Assembly: GCA_025463615.1 (NCBI GenBank)
Contig: JAODAU010000318.1
Location: forward strand, 1 to 9,386
Reading direction: 5' to 3'
Length of the DNA: 9,386 nt
Source: Microbacteriaceae bacterium
Lineage (GTDB): Bacteria > Actinomycetota > Actinomycetes > Actinomycetales > Microbacteriaceae
In this document: in pieces, positions 1 to 6,862 of the stretch
How positions within the stretch are numbered: position 1 is the stretch's first letter
Layout of the letters: each line of letters opens with the position of its first letter
Made by a program: the position numbers and the translations under genes
Notes under the pieces: generated by a model
Database searches by the model: none
What the model saw: only the letters and a program-made list of their open reading frames with translations
Told to the model about the DNA's origin: nothing

Positions 1-495
1 GGCGAGCTGCACATCCCCGACCTGCAGCCCGGGTCGTCGATCATGCCCGGCAAGGTCAACCCGGTGATTCCCGAGGCCGTGCTCATGGTGGCCGCGCGGG
101 TCATCGGCAACGACGCGACGATCGCCTGGGCCGGCGCGTCCGGCGCCTTCGAGCTCAACGTGGCCATCCCCGTGATGGGCACCGCCCTGCTCGAGTCGAT
201 CCGGCTGCTCACCAACTCCACGATCGCCCTCGCCGACAAGACCATCGACGGCCTCGAGGCGAACGTGGATCGCGCACGAGCCTTCGCGGAGTCGTCGCCC
301 TCGATCGTGACGCCGCTGAACCGGGTGATCGGCTACGAGGCCGCCGCCAAGGTCGCCAAGAACGCCGTGGCGAAGGGCCTCACCGTGCGCGAGTCGGTCA
401 TCGACCTGGGCTTCGTCGACCGTGGCGAGGTCTCGCTCGACCAGCTCGACACCGCGCTCGACGTGCTCTCGATGACGCGGCCGCCGCAGCGCTAG
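1..495 (+). CDS. fumC: Fumarate hydratase class II, C-terminal part (5' end outside window)
   Basis: FumC interconverts fumarate and malate in the TCA cycle, as a cytosolic homotetramer. The reading frame is open from base 1 and ends at TAG 493-495, leaving about 164 codons. Near the start it shows the fumarase/aspartase superfamily signature [11 protein letters not shown] (codons 12-22), the mobile loop that supplies the catalytic serine. It is followed by the class II fumarase features VIGND, GAFELN and the late [10 protein letters not shown] block. The alignment I recall with M. tuberculosis Fum runs almost to the end without gaps, which favours fumarase over aspartase or argininosuccinate lyase. 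The ATG at base 43 is internal methionine, not a start. The stop codon interlocks with that of the convergent gene on the other strand. About two thirds of the protein lies upstream of the window. Confidence 0.95.
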   Translation, partial: GELHIPDLQPGSSIMPGKVNPVIPEAVLMVAARVIGNDATIAWAGASGAFELNVAIPVMGTALLESIRLLTNSTIALADKTIDGLEANVDRARAFAESSPSIVTPLNRVIGYEAAAKVAKNAVAKGLTVRESVIDLGFVDRGEVSLDQLDTALDVLSMTRPPQR

Positions 496-1289
496 GGCGC
501 CGGCGTCGGCGTCGCGGTGGGCGCGTCGGTGGCGAGCGGGATCGGCGAGCCGTCGAGGTTCGTCACGTGCCGCTTGCCCACGGCGGCGGCGAGACTGAGC
601 GGCAGCAGCACGCTGACGGCGTCGTTCGCCTTGGGCGAGGCCGTGCACGAGTTGATGGCAACGGCCTTCGCCCCGGGCGCGGCCGCGGGCCGGCCGTAGA
701 AGACGCCGATCGCGATCGTCGTCGTGTTCTCGACGACGACGGCCGTGCGGGGGATGCACCGGGAGTCGCCGCGCAGCTGCACCACGATCGACGCGCTGTC
801 GAGCGCATCGATGCCGACCGGCGGCTGGGTGCCGATGTAGCCGTCGTTGGCGCGGGTGGCGATGCGGTTCCAGTCCGGGAGCTCGAACAGGTAGGCGGGC
901 GTGCGCTTGGCGCTGTTTACCGCCCGGTATCGCACGACCGGCTGCTGCACCAGCCCGGACGGCGCGGTGGTGGCGTTCTCGACGATGCGGTCGACGATCA
1001 TGGGCGTGGGATATCCCCACATCTCGTGCACGACGCTCGTGGTGCGCACCGACGCAGTCACGGTGGCCACGTAGGCCGCGACGAGGTTCCACCCGGTGAG
1101 CAGCAGCGCGAGGGTGGCCAGAATGGCCACGGTGCGATGGATGCCGACGGAGATCGACGACGGCCCACCGTCCCACGCCGACCGACGATTCCAGGTCGTG
1201 AGCACACGCCATTGCCCCCGGGGTGCCACCACTCCCCACAGGGTCAGGATGGCCAGCCCGGCGACAATCGCGATCGAAGTCAGGCTCAC
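492..1289 (-). CDS. Membrane protein of unknown function, two N-terminal helices and an exported domain
   Basis: I do not recognise a named family with certainty. The 265-residue product has hydrophobic segments at about residues 2-22 and 53-75. They are separated by a polar W/R-rich stretch ([19 protein letters not shown]) that loosely recalls the short membrane domain DUF6199; that link is a guess. Residues 80-265 look extracytoplasmic. There are only two cysteines (C178 and C215), which could form a disulfide. The valine-rich stretch up to [14 protein letters not shown] and LDGSPIPL resembles beta-sandwich domains of actinobacterial exported proteins. The tail is Thr/Pro/Ala-rich. The start is GTG at 1289 with no Shine-Dalgarno; a TAGGCT hexamer lies 6 nt upstream, suggesting a leaderless mRNA. 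Its stop codon overlaps the convergent fumC stop. A membrane protein also lies beside fum in mycobacteria (Rv1097c), but homology is not established. Confidence 0.85.
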   Translation of the reverse strand: MSLTSIAIVAGLAILTLWGVVAPRGQWRVLTTWNRRSAWDGGPSSISVGIHRTVAILATLALLLTGWNLVAAYVATVTASVRTTSVVHEMWGYPTPMIVDRIVENATTAPSGLVQQPVVRYRAVNSAKRTPAYLFELPDWNRIATRANDGYIGTQPPVGIDALDSASIVVQLRGDSRCIPRTAVVVENTTTIAIGVFYGRPAAAPGAKAVAINSCTASPKANDAVSVLLPLSLAAAVGKRHVTNLDGSPIPLATDAPTATPTPAP

Positions 1290-1295
1290 CTGAAT

Positions 1296-1301
1296 AGCCT
1301 A
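1296..1301 (-). promoter_or_regulatory. Candidate -10 hexamer for leaderless transcription of the membrane-protein gene
   Basis: On the minus strand TAGGCT (TANNNT) is followed by six bases, ATTCAG, and then the GTG start. This is the -10 to +1 distance expected if transcription begins at the start codon. No properly spaced Shine-Dalgarno and no -35 match are visible. The upstream hairpin at 1330-1359 would separate this gene from phoH transcription. Confidence 0.5.
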
Positions 1302-1329
1302 GGCTGTCTACCCCAGCCGGGGGGATGTC

Positions 1330-1359
1330 CGGCCCGGCGACTCGTCGGCCGCCGGGCCG
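1330..1359 (-). terminator. GC-only hairpin downstream of phoH, possible U-less terminator
   Basis: CGGCCCGGCG (1330-1339) and CGCCGGGCCG (1350-1359) are perfect 10-bp inverted repeats around a 10-base loop. The hairpin starts about 37 nt past the phoH stop in the phoH direction. No T-run follows on either strand, so it fits only the U-less type of actinobacterial terminator. Its position between two same-strand genes, the second with its own likely promoter, supports a termination or 3'-end stabilising role. Confidence 0.5.
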
Positions 1360-1395
1360 ATTCCCAGTTTGGTGCCCCCGGCACGGGGTCGCGGA

Positions 1396-2754
1396 TCAGG
1401 CCAGCTCGTTCGACTCCAGCATCTCGGTGACGAGCGCGGCGATGGCGGAACGCTCCGAACGCATCAGCGTGATGTGCCCGAACAGCGCGTGGCCCTTGAG
1501 CGTCTCGATGACCGAGGCGACGCCGTCGTGGCGCCCCACCCTCAGGTTGTCGCGCTGGGCGACATCGTGGGTGAGCACGACGCGCGAGTTCTGGCCGATG
1601 CGGCTGAGCACGGTGAGCAGCACGTTGCGCTCGAGCGACTGCGCCTCATCCACGATCACGAAGGCGTCGTGCAGCGAGCGGCCGCGGATGTGCGTGAGCG
1701 GAAGCACCTCGAGCATCCCGCGCTCGATCACCTCGTCGAGCACGTTCTGTGAGACGACCGAGCCGAGGGTGTCGAAGACCGCCTGGGCCCACGGGTTCAT
1801 CTTCTCCGCGGCATCCCCGGGCAGGAATCCGAGTTCCTGGCCGCCGACCGCGTAGAGCGGCCGGAACACCATGATCTTGCGATGCTGCTGCTTCTCGAGC
1901 ACGGCCTCGAGGCCGGCGCAGAGCGCGAGCGCCGACTTGCCGGTGCCGGCGCGACCGCCGAGCGAGACGATGCCCATCTCCGGGTCGAGCAGCATGTCGA
2001 TAGCGAGGCGCTGCTCGGCCGAGCGGCCGTGCAGGCCGAAGATGTCGCGGTCGCCGCGCACCAGCCGCATCCGCCCCCGCTCGGTGACGCGGCCCAGGGC
2101 CGACCCGCGGTCCGAGTGGATGACGAGGCCGGTGTTCACCGGCATGTCGCCGACGAGGCGGCTCGACAGCTGCTCGTCGTCGTACAGCTTCGCCATCTGG
2201 TCGGAGCCGAGCGTGATCTCCGCGGTTCCGGTCCAGCCGGAGTCGACGGCGAGTTCGGCCCGATACTCCTCGGCGGCGAGGCCGATCGAGGCGGCCTTGA
2301 CGCGGAGCGGCAGGTCTTTGGAGACGACCACGACATCCAACCCGTCGTTCGACAGGTTGAGCGCGACGGCGAGGATGCGGGAGTCGTTGTCCTGCAGCTG
2401 CAGGCCGGACGGGAGCACCGACATGTTGGAGTGGTTGAGCTCGACGCGAAGGGATCCGCCCTCGCCGACCGCGATCGGGAAGTCGAGGCGCTCGTGCTGC
2501 ACGCGCAGCTCGTCGAGGTTGCGCAGGGCCTGCCGGGCGAAATACCCGATCTCGGGGTCGTTCCGTTTGGATTCCAGCTCCGAGATCACGACCACCGGCA
2601 GAACCACGGCGTGTTCTGAGAACCGGAAGATCGCTTTCGGATCGGAAAGCAAGACCGAGGTGTCGAGAACGTAGGTGCGTTCGGCCGTTGCGGCCCCACT
2701 CCCCGATGCGTTCTGCTGGCTGGCGATCGGCTTGCTGTTATCCATAGAGGCCAC
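1396..2754 (-). CDS. phoH: PIN domain-PhoH ATPase fusion protein (PhoH2 type)
   Basis: A 452-residue protein joining an N-terminal PIN nuclease domain to a PhoH P-loop ATPase. Homologues such as mycobacterial PhoH2 are reported as RNA helicase/ribonucleases. Numbering from the chosen start, PIN acidic residues are seen at D31 ([12 protein letters not shown]), E59 (VISELESKR), D122/D124 ([10 protein letters not shown]) and about D147 ([10 protein letters not shown]), so the nuclease site looks intact. The ATPase has Walker [10 protein letters not shown] (266-274), the PhoH signature around [14 protein letters not shown], and Walker B FVIVDEAQ (365-372). The frame stays open upstream to 2907, but GTG at 2754 is preferred: GGAG lies 5 nt before it (2760-2763). 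ATG at 2745 is too far from that SD, and the upstream codons are AT-richer and unlike protein. It is separated from the aminotransferase gene by about 190 bp and is probably its own transcription unit. PhoH is a legacy name; phosphate control is not shown here. Confidence 0.93.
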   Translation of the reverse strand: MASMDNSKPIASQQNASGSGAATAERTYVLDTSVLLSDPKAIFRFSEHAVVLPVVVISELESKRNDPEIGYFARQALRNLDELRVQHERLDFPIAVGEGGSLRVELNHSNMSVLPSGLQLQDNDSRILAVALNLSNDGLDVVVVSKDLPLRVKAASIGLAAEEYRAELAVDSGWTGTAEITLGSDQMAKLYDDEQLSSRLVGDMPVNTGLVIHSDRGSALGRVTERGRMRLVRGDRDIFGLHGRSAEQRLAIDMLLDPEMGIVSLGGRAGTGKSALALCAGLEAVLEKQQHRKIMVFRPLYAVGGQELGFLPGDAAEKMNPWAQAVFDTLGSVVSQNVLDEVIERGMLEVLPLTHIRGRSLHDAFVIVDEAQSLERNVLLTVLSRIGQNSRVVLTHDVAQRDNLRVGRHDGVASVIETLKGHALFGHITLMRSERSAIAALVTEMLESNELA

Positions 2755-2838
2755 GTGAACTCCATCCCCGCGTGCTTCGCACCCGGATCCGTATCTCGCG
2801 ACGGCCAGTACTTCATATCGAAACGAACTTACGTGGCC
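2749..2838 (-). promoter_or_regulatory. phoH leader with an 8-bp complementarity covering the start codon
   Basis: On the minus-strand RNA, GGCCACGU (2838-2831) is exactly complementary to ACGUGGCC (2756-2749), and the latter contains the GTG start at 2754-2752. Pairing would occlude initiation if the transcript begins upstream of 2838. The 74-nt loop makes this modest evidence, and the start of the RNA is unknown. Confidence 0.25.
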
Positions 2839-2846
2839 GTCTCGAC

Positions 2847-2861
2847 CAGGTGCCATACCTG
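2847..2861. promoter_or_regulatory. Perfect 5-5-5 inverted repeat upstream of phoH, operator-like
   Basis: CAGGT, five bases, ACCTG form a symmetric 15-bp site about 95 bp upstream of the phoH start, in the AT-richer intergenic stretch. The size fits a dimeric repressor site, but no regulator gene is nearby and short palindromes occur by chance. Confidence 0.2.
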
Positions 2862-2885
2862 ATGAGTTGAAACTACGTTGGCAAT

Positions 2886-2907
2886 GTGTCGGGGATGGTT
2901 CCGACAC
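2886..2907. terminator. Stem-loop between the class V enzyme gene and phoH
   Basis: GTGTCGG (2886-2892) and CCGACAC (2901-2907) pair perfectly around an 8-base loop. It lies about 40 bp beyond the stop codon of the PLP enzyme gene (minus strand). There is no clear T-tract after it, so a weak or U-less terminator is possible; an operator is the alternative. The rest of 2755-2945 holds no credible gene. Confidence 0.35.
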
Positions 2908-2945
2908 GCCCGCACAGATTACGCGAGGGTTAATTCCGCGCGCGC

Positions 2946-4070
2946 TCAGAGCGTGACGGCGGTGGCGAAGCTCATCAGCGAGTCGCGCAGCATGTCGAAG
3001 GTCTCCTCGTCGGTGGAGACGTGCGGCGCGATGCGCACCCGGCCCTGCCGGGTCGTCGCCGTGACGCCGTGGTTGAACAGGGACGCCGTGAGCACCGTCA
3101 GCTGGTCGGCCGCGGGCTCGAGCACCACGATCCCGGCCCGCTCATGCTCCGCGCGCGAGGAGACGACCGGCACGGCGAACTCGTCGGCCAGCTCGATCAC
3201 GCGTGACACCTTCTCGGCCAGCCTGTCGTTGATCGCGCCGACGCCGACCGCCGCGATGTCCTCGAGCGCCATCGCGAAGCGCGACTGGGCGATCGGGCTG
3301 GGGTTGCTCACGCGGAAGGCTCCCGCGCCCTTCGTGGGCGGGTAGACGGCATCCAGCGGCATGTCCGGCTCGTCGGTGGCCGGGAAGCCGGAGAAGACGG
3401 GCGTGAGCTGCTCGGCGGCGCGGTCGCTGATCGCCATGAAGCCGGTGCCCCAGCCCGCGCGCACCCACTTCTGGCCGCCGGAGACCACGATGTCCGCAGC
3501 CTGCCACGGGGCGTCCACGACTCCGAAGCCCTGAATGGCGTCGACCACGAGCAGGCGGTCCCCGATCACCTGGCGGATGCCGTCCAGGTCGGCGAGGTAC
3601 CCGGTGCGGAAGTCGACCAGGCTCACCCCCACCGCGACGGTCGACTTGGTGAGCTGCTCGCGGATGACGCCCGGGGTGACGGGGCCACCATCCGTGTCCA
3701 GCCAGGTCGGCTTGAGCACGCCGAGGGCGTCGGCCGAGCGCTGGGCCGCGAAGGTGAGCGACGGGAACTCGCCCGGCGAGAGCAGCACGCCGCCGGTGAT
3801 GCCGAACATCGCGTGCATGAGCCCGTCGCTCGTGGTCGGCTGGAACACGACCTGGTCGGTGCGGAAGCCGGTGACCGCGGCGACGGCGTCGCGCACGCGG
3901 GCATCCTGCTGCTCGAGGCTCGCGAGGCTGCCGAAGCGGGCACGGCGCAGCAGCTCGATCTGCGCCTGCTCCTCCTCGACCACCGAGCGGCCGAGCGGGC
4001 CGACACGGGCGAAGTCGAGGTAGCCGGGTTCCTCGTCGAAGCCGGCGATGAAGTCGTCGATGGCGATCAT
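2946..4070 (-). CDS. Class V aminotransferase-fold PLP-dependent enzyme, substrate unknown
   Basis: A cytosolic fold-type I PLP enzyme of 374 residues, near the usual length for class V aminotransferases. Visible landmarks are QPTTSDGL (about 77-84, cofactor-phosphate region), D177 in [11 protein letters not shown] (pyridine nitrogen partner) with Q180 next to it, and Schiff-base K201 in [15 protein letters not shown]. The C-terminal small domain ends around [13 protein letters not shown] see no cysteine anywhere in the protein, so it cannot be a cysteine desulfurase using the SufS/IscS catalytic Cys. Kynureninase-like, isopenicillin-N-epimerase-like or transaminase activities remain possible and the reaction cannot be read from sequence. 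Its ATG (4070) directly follows the TGA of the prenyltransferase gene (4073-4071). There is no spacer and only a weak GGTGGG as ribosome site, so translation is probably coupled. Confidence 0.9.
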   Translation of the reverse strand: MIAIDDFIAGFDEEPGYLDFARVGPLGRSVVEEEQAQIELLRRARFGSLASLEQQDARVRDAVAAVTGFRTDQVVFQPTTSDGLMHAMFGITGGVLLSPGEFPSLTFAAQRSADALGVLKPTWLDTDGGPVTPGVIREQLTKSTVAVGVSLVDFRTGYLADLDGIRQVIGDRLLVVDAIQGFGVVDAPWQAADIVVSGGQKWVRAGWGTGFMAISDRAAEQLTPVFSGFPATDEPDMPLDAVYPPTKGAGAFRVSNPSPIAQSRFAMALEDIAAVGVGAINDRLAEKVSRVIELADEFAVPVVSSRAEHERAGIVVLEPAADQLTVLTASLFNHGVTATTRQGRVRIAPHVSTDEETFDMLRDSLMSFATAVTL

Positions 4071-4856
4071 TCACCCACCGTAGCGGCGCTCGCGGGTGGC
4101 GTAGTCGCGCAGGGCGCGCAGGAAGTCGACCTCGCGCAGGTCGGGGCCGAGCGCCTCCACGAAGTAGAACTCGCTGTGCGCGCTCTGCCAGAGCATGAAG
4201 TCGCTCAGCCGCTGCTCGCCCGAGGTGCGGATCACCAGGTCGGGGTCGGGCTGGCCGCCGGTGTAGAGGTGGTCGCCGATCAGCTCGGGGGTCAGGATGT
4301 CGGCGAGCGCGTCGAGCGTGCCGCCCTCGTCGCCGTGTTTCTTCACGATGCTGCGCATGGCATCCGCGATCTCGCGACGACCGCCGTAGCCGACCGCGAG
4401 GTTGACGTGCAGGCCGGTGTTGTCCTTGGTGCGCTTCTCGGCGGCCTTCAGCGTCGCGACCAGCTGCGGGGGCAGGCCGTCATCCGATCCCACGTGCTGC
4501 ACCCGCCAGTCGCGGTAGTGCGAGATGTCGTCGGCCAGGTCGGCGATGATCTCGAACAGCTCGTCGAGCTCCTCGGAGGTGCGGCCGGTGAGGTTGTCCG
4601 TCGAGAGCAGGTACAGGGTGGCGACCTGGATGCCGAGGTCGTCGCACCAGACCAGGAACTCGCGGAACTTCGCCGCACCCGCCCTGTGCCCCGGCGCCGC
4701 GCTGTCGTGCAGCCGCTGCCGGGCCCAGCGCCGGTTGCCGTCAAGGATCATGGCCACATGCTTCGGCAGCTCCTGCGTGGAGAGCCAGCGGCGGATGCGG
4801 TTCTGGTAGAGCCCATAGAGCAGCCCGCTACCCAGGGGCACTTCCCGCTTCGCCAC
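4071..4856 (-). CDS. uppS: Cis-prenyltransferase (isoprenyl transferase, Rv1086-like)
   Basis: Condenses isopentenyl diphosphate with allylic diphosphates in Z configuration, supplying precursors of polyprenyl-phosphate lipid carriers for the cell envelope. The product has 261 residues. Catalytic D39 lies in AMILDGNRRWAR (about 35-46), followed by LLSTDNL (83-89), VGYGGRREI (155-163) and the terminal block PDPDLVIRTSGEQRLSDF (203-220) with MLWQSAHSEF after it. DGNRRW rather than DGNGRW, the long N-terminal part (YGLYQNRIRRW) and the ending ALRDYATRERRYGG recall M. tuberculosis Rv1086, a Z,E-farnesyl diphosphate synthase, more than the decaprenyl synthase Rv2361c. Chain length is therefore uncertain, and uppS is used as the generic symbol. 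The GTG start at 4856 has no Shine-Dalgarno but a TAACGT hexamer 6 nt upstream. It is the first gene of a unit with the PLP enzyme. Confidence 0.93.
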   Translation of the reverse strand: MAKREVPLGSGLLYGLYQNRIRRWLSTQELPKHVAMILDGNRRWARQRLHDSAAPGHRAGAAKFREFLVWCDDLGIQVATLYLLSTDNLTGRTSEELDELFEIIADLADDISHYRDWRVQHVGSDDGLPPQLVATLKAAEKRTKDNTGLHVNLAVGYGGRREIADAMRSIVKKHGDEGGTLDALADILTPELIGDHLYTGGQPDPDLVIRTSGEQRLSDFMLWQSAHSEFYFVEALGPDLREVDFLRALRDYATRERRYGG

Positions 4857-4862
4857 GTGCTT

Positions 4863-4868
4863 ACGTTA
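4863..4868 (-). promoter_or_regulatory. Candidate -10 hexamer for leaderless transcription of the prenyltransferase gene
   Basis: On the minus strand TAACGT is followed by AAGCAC and then the GTG start, the same 6-nt spacing as in front of trhA and the gene at 492-1289. No -35 match is evident. The 73-bp gap to trhA would hold two back-to-back promoters. Confidence 0.5.
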
Positions 4869-4917
4869 GTCGAAAGGCGGCTGTGCGATTCCCAGCCGGG
4901 CGGCATCCGGCACCCCC

Positions 4918-4923
4918 TACGCT
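4918..4923 (+). promoter_or_regulatory. Candidate -10 hexamer for leaderless transcription of trhA
   Basis: TACGCT (TANNNT) is followed by six bases, GGCGAC, and then ATG 4930. No Shine-Dalgarno is visible at the normal distance and the -35 region is GC-rich without a TTGACA-like match. Confidence 0.5.
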
Positions 4924-4929
4924 GGCGAC

Positions 4930-5679
4930 ATGACAGTGGATGACGCGGCCGGGCCCGATGACAACGGCGCTGACGACGGCGCCCCGGGCGTGCCCTACCT
5001 GCCGCTGCTCGACGACGCGCTGAGCGTTCCGCCCGAGGCGGAGGTGAAGCCCACCTGGCGCGGCTGGATCCACGCCGGCACGTTCCCGCTCGCGATCATC
5101 CTCGGCGTGGTGCTGATCGTGCTGGCCGACGGCGTGGTGGCCAAGCTGGTCTGCGCGGTGTTCGTGGTCTGCTCGATGCTGCTGTTCGGCGTCTCGGCGC
5201 TCTACCACCGCTTCAACTGGAAGCCGCAGACCAAGCGCCTGCTCAAGCGCTTCGACCATGCGAACATCTTCCTGCTCATCGCCGGTAGCTACACGCCGAT
5301 CACGGTGCTGGCGCTGCCGCCGAAGAAGGCGATCATCCTGATCTGCCTGGTCTGGGGCGGCGCGCTGCTCGGCATCGCCTTCCGGGTGTTCTGGATCGGG
5401 GCTCCGCGCTGGCTCTACGTGCCGCTCTACCTGCTGCTCGGGTATGCGGCGTTCGCGTTCATCGTCGACTTCTTCGACGCGAACGCGGCCATGATCATCC
5501 TGATCCTGGTCGGCGGGCTGTTCTACACGCTGGGCGCGGTGGCCTACGGCTTCAAGCGCCCGAACCCGGTCCCCGGGGTGTTCGGGTTCCACGAGATCTT
5601 CCACTCGTTCACCCTGCTGGCGTTCCTCTGCCACTGGACGGGCATCCTGCTCATCGCCCTGCACCCGGTGTACGGCTAG
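4930..5679 (+). CDS. trhA: TrhA/hemolysin III family seven-helix membrane protein
   Basis: An inner-membrane protein of the PAQR-related hemolysin III family (TIGR01065); members are linked to membrane homeostasis, and true haemolytic activity is doubtful. The 249-residue product has an acidic, soluble N-terminus (1-42, rich in Asp/Gly/Ala) and then about seven hydrophobic segments. The metal-site residues of the superfamily are present: S89 and H93 in SALYHR, D109 in RFDHANIFLLIAGSYTP, and H221 and H225 in GFHEIFH. The N-terminal tail is longer than in short bacterial members, but ATG 4930 is favoured by the TACGCT hexamer 6 nt upstream. It is divergent from the prenyltransferase gene and its stop directly abuts the stop of the small gene on the opposite strand. 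In M. tuberculosis, Rv1085c (hemolysin III) also adjoins Rv1086. Confidence 0.92.
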   Translation: MTVDDAAGPDDNGADDGAPGVPYLPLLDDALSVPPEAEVKPTWRGWIHAGTFPLAIILGVVLIVLADGVVAKLVCAVFVVCSMLLFGVSALYHRFNWKPQTKRLLKRFDHANIFLLIAGSYTPITVLALPPKKAIILICLVWGGALLGIAFRVFWIGAPRWLYVPLYLLLGYAAFAFIVDFFDANAAMIILILVGGLFYTLGAVAYGFKRPNPVPGVFGFHEIFHSFTLLAFLCHWTGILLIALHPVYG

Positions 5680-5913
5680 CTAGGGTTTGTGCGGCTGGCC
5701 CTCGGCGGCGCGCTCGGCCTCGAGACGCTCGCGGATCTCGCCGCGGTAGCGCGTGCGGCGCAGGCGTCGCACCATGTCGAAGATGAGCACGATCGTGACC
5801 GCGCCGATGAGGAACATCGCGGTGAACCCGATCCAGCCCGGGGTCACCGAGTTCTCGTCGAACGGCTTCGGCGACGGCGTCGCGGCCAGGTAGAGGATGT
5901 CGGTGAGGGTCAT
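5680..5913 (-). CDS. Small single-pass membrane protein encoded after mca
   Basis: A 77-residue protein. It has a short Pro/Ser N-terminus (ATPSPKPFDENSVTPG), one hydrophobic helix at about residues 27-46 and a strongly basic juxtamembrane stretch (RRLRRTRYRGE), which predicts a cytoplasmic C-terminus. Its ATG overlaps the mca TGA as ATGA (5910-5913), so it is almost certainly co-translated with mca. Small proteins of this style follow mca in other actinobacteria; M. tuberculosis Rv1083 occupies the same place, and I think it is the counterpart. The function is unknown; a membrane accessory role tied to mycothiol metabolism is only inference from position. The frame stays open further upstream, but that part lies inside mca and reads as a shadow. 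Its stop abuts the convergent trhA stop. Confidence 0.85.
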   Translation of the reverse strand: MTLTDILYLAATPSPKPFDENSVTPGWIGFTAMFLIGAVTIVLIFDMVRRLRRTRYRGEIRERLEAERAAEGQPHKP

Positions 5914-6803
5914 TCTGCGCTCTCTTCGGATGTGGCTCCCGCGTCGTCGACGATGCCGGCGAAGAGGTCGTTCTCGGGCAATTCTGTCTCCACCAGGCTG
6001 CGGGCGAGCTGGAAGTCCTCGAAGGGCCAGGCCTCGCGCTGCAGGTCGTTCGGCCAGAAGAAGAAGGCGGAGTCGGGCGCGACCTGGCTGGCGTGCGAGC
6101 GCAGGGCCCGGTCGCGGAGGTCGAGCTGGTCGCCGACGGGGATGTGGGTGGTCGAGACATCCGCCCTGCCCGGCCGCCAGGAGCGGAACTCGGCCAGGCT
6201 CGCCGCGAATTCGGACGACGGGTCCGCGGCCATCGCGGCCTCGTACAGCGCGTCGACGCGGGAGGCGTTGAAGATCTGGTCGTAGTAGACCTTCTGCACC
6301 TGCCACGGCTCCCCCGCGTCGGGGTAGCGCGCGGCATCCGCGGCGGCGTCGATCGCGTACAGCGAGAGCTCGTGGGTGCGGATGTGGTCCGGATGCGGGT
6401 AGCCGCCGCCCTCCTCGTAGGTGACGAGCACCTGCGGCCGGAAGCGGCGGATGAGCCCCACGAGCGGCTCCGCGGAGGTCTCGAGCGGGATCACCGAGAA
6501 GCTGTTCGGCGGCACCGGCTCGCCGTTCTCGGGCAGCCCCGAATCCTGGTAGCCGAGCCAGCGGTGCTCGAAGCCGACGACCTCGCGGGCGCGGGCCATC
6601 TCGATGCGGCGAAGGCCCGCCATGTCGCGGTTGGCCATGGCCGTGGCATCCAGGGCCTCGTTCTGGATGTCGCCGCGCTCACCCCCGGTGCAGCTGACCA
6701 CCATCACGGCCGCCCCCTGCCCCACGTAGTGGGCGTAGGTGCCGGCGCCCTTGCTCGACTCGTCGTCGGGGTGGGCGTGGACGGCCATCAGGCGCAGTGT
6801 CAC
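5910..6803 (-). CDS. mca: Mycothiol S-conjugate amidase
   Basis: Mca is a cytosolic zinc amidase. It cleaves mycothiol S-conjugates of toxic electrophiles into a mercapturic acid for export and GlcN-Ins for recycling. The 297-residue product has the LmbE/PIG-L fold. Its zinc motif is AHPDDE (H11, D14) near the N-terminus and HPDH (137-140) in the middle. SKG right after AHPDDESS, the TGGERG block, FEHRWLGYQDSGLP and the late RSHASQ segment match Mca rather than the shorter-motif deacetylase MshB. GTG at 6803 is chosen because AGGAG sits 4 nt upstream (6808-6812) and VTLRLMAVHAHPDD aligns with known N-termini; a further upstream in-frame start at 6839 adds 12 unlikely residues. It implies that the organism makes mycothiol, consistent with an actinobacterium. 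The 77-residue membrane protein gene follows with a 4-bp overlap. Confidence 0.95.
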   Translation of the reverse strand: MTLRLMAVHAHPDDESSKGAGTYAHYVGQGAAVMVVSCTGGERGDIQNEALDATAMANRDMAGLRRIEMARAREVVGFEHRWLGYQDSGLPENGEPVPPNSFSVIPLETSAEPLVGLIRRFRPQVLVTYEEGGGYPHPDHIRTHELSLYAIDAAADAARYPDAGEPWQVQKVYYDQIFNASRVDALYEAAMAADPSSEFAASLAEFRSWRPGRADVSTTHIPVGDQLDLRDRALRSHASQVAPDSAFFFWPNDLQREAWPFEDFQLARSLVETELPENDLFAGIVDDAGATSEESAE

Positions 6804-6824
6804 CGAACTCCTAGCGTGGGTGGA

Positions 6825-6830
6825 TAACCT
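6825..6830 (+). promoter_or_regulatory. Candidate -10 hexamer for the DUF4307 gene
   Basis: TAACCT fits TANNNT and would place the transcript start near 6837, giving a leader of about 26 nt with GGAAAG (6853-6858) four bases before ATG 6863. No good -35 is visible. The same bases carry, on the minus strand, TTATCCACC (6819-6827), one mismatch from the DnaA box TTATCCACA. Confidence 0.4.
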
Positions 6831-6838
6831 TGACTCCA

Positions 6839-6844
6839 AGAGTA
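6839..6844 (-). promoter_or_regulatory. Candidate -10 hexamer for mca
   Basis: On the minus strand TACTCT fits TANNNT and would start a transcript near 6832, with a leader of about 28 nt containing AGGAG before the mca GTG. If this and the rightward TAACCT are both real, the two polymerase sites interpenetrate and could not be occupied together. Confidence 0.35.
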
Positions 6845-6862
6845 ACCGCCCCGGAAAGAGCC

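Noticed and set aside
567..1430. Long plus-strand ORF opposite the membrane-protein gene
   Set aside because: An Arg/Gly/Asp-rich low-complexity product, expected from antisense frames in high-GC DNA; it also crosses the terminator hairpin.
2586..2816. 76-codon minus-strand ORF overlapping the phoH start, considered as a PhoAT-like antitoxin
   Set aside because: It lies mostly inside phoH in another frame, has no Shine-Dalgarno, and its composition (Arg/Ser/Pro-rich) is typical of a shadow frame.
2755..2907. In-frame extension of phoH to a start at 2907
   Set aside because: The added 51 residues are AT-richer, have no family resemblance and cross the hairpin at 2886-2907; GTG 2754 has a well-placed GGAG.
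3813..4943. 376-codon plus-strand ORF opposite the aminotransferase and prenyltransferase genes
   Set aside because: A shadow frame: the minus-strand frames carry complete, recognisable enzymes.
4861..5664. 267-codon ORF antisense to trhA
   Set aside because: A highly charged repetitive product (Glu/Gln/Asp/Arg); the sense strand encodes a clear seven-helix protein.
6804..6839. Upstream 12-residue extension of mca
   Set aside because: AGGAG four bases before GTG 6803 and alignment with known Mca N-termini favour the shorter form.
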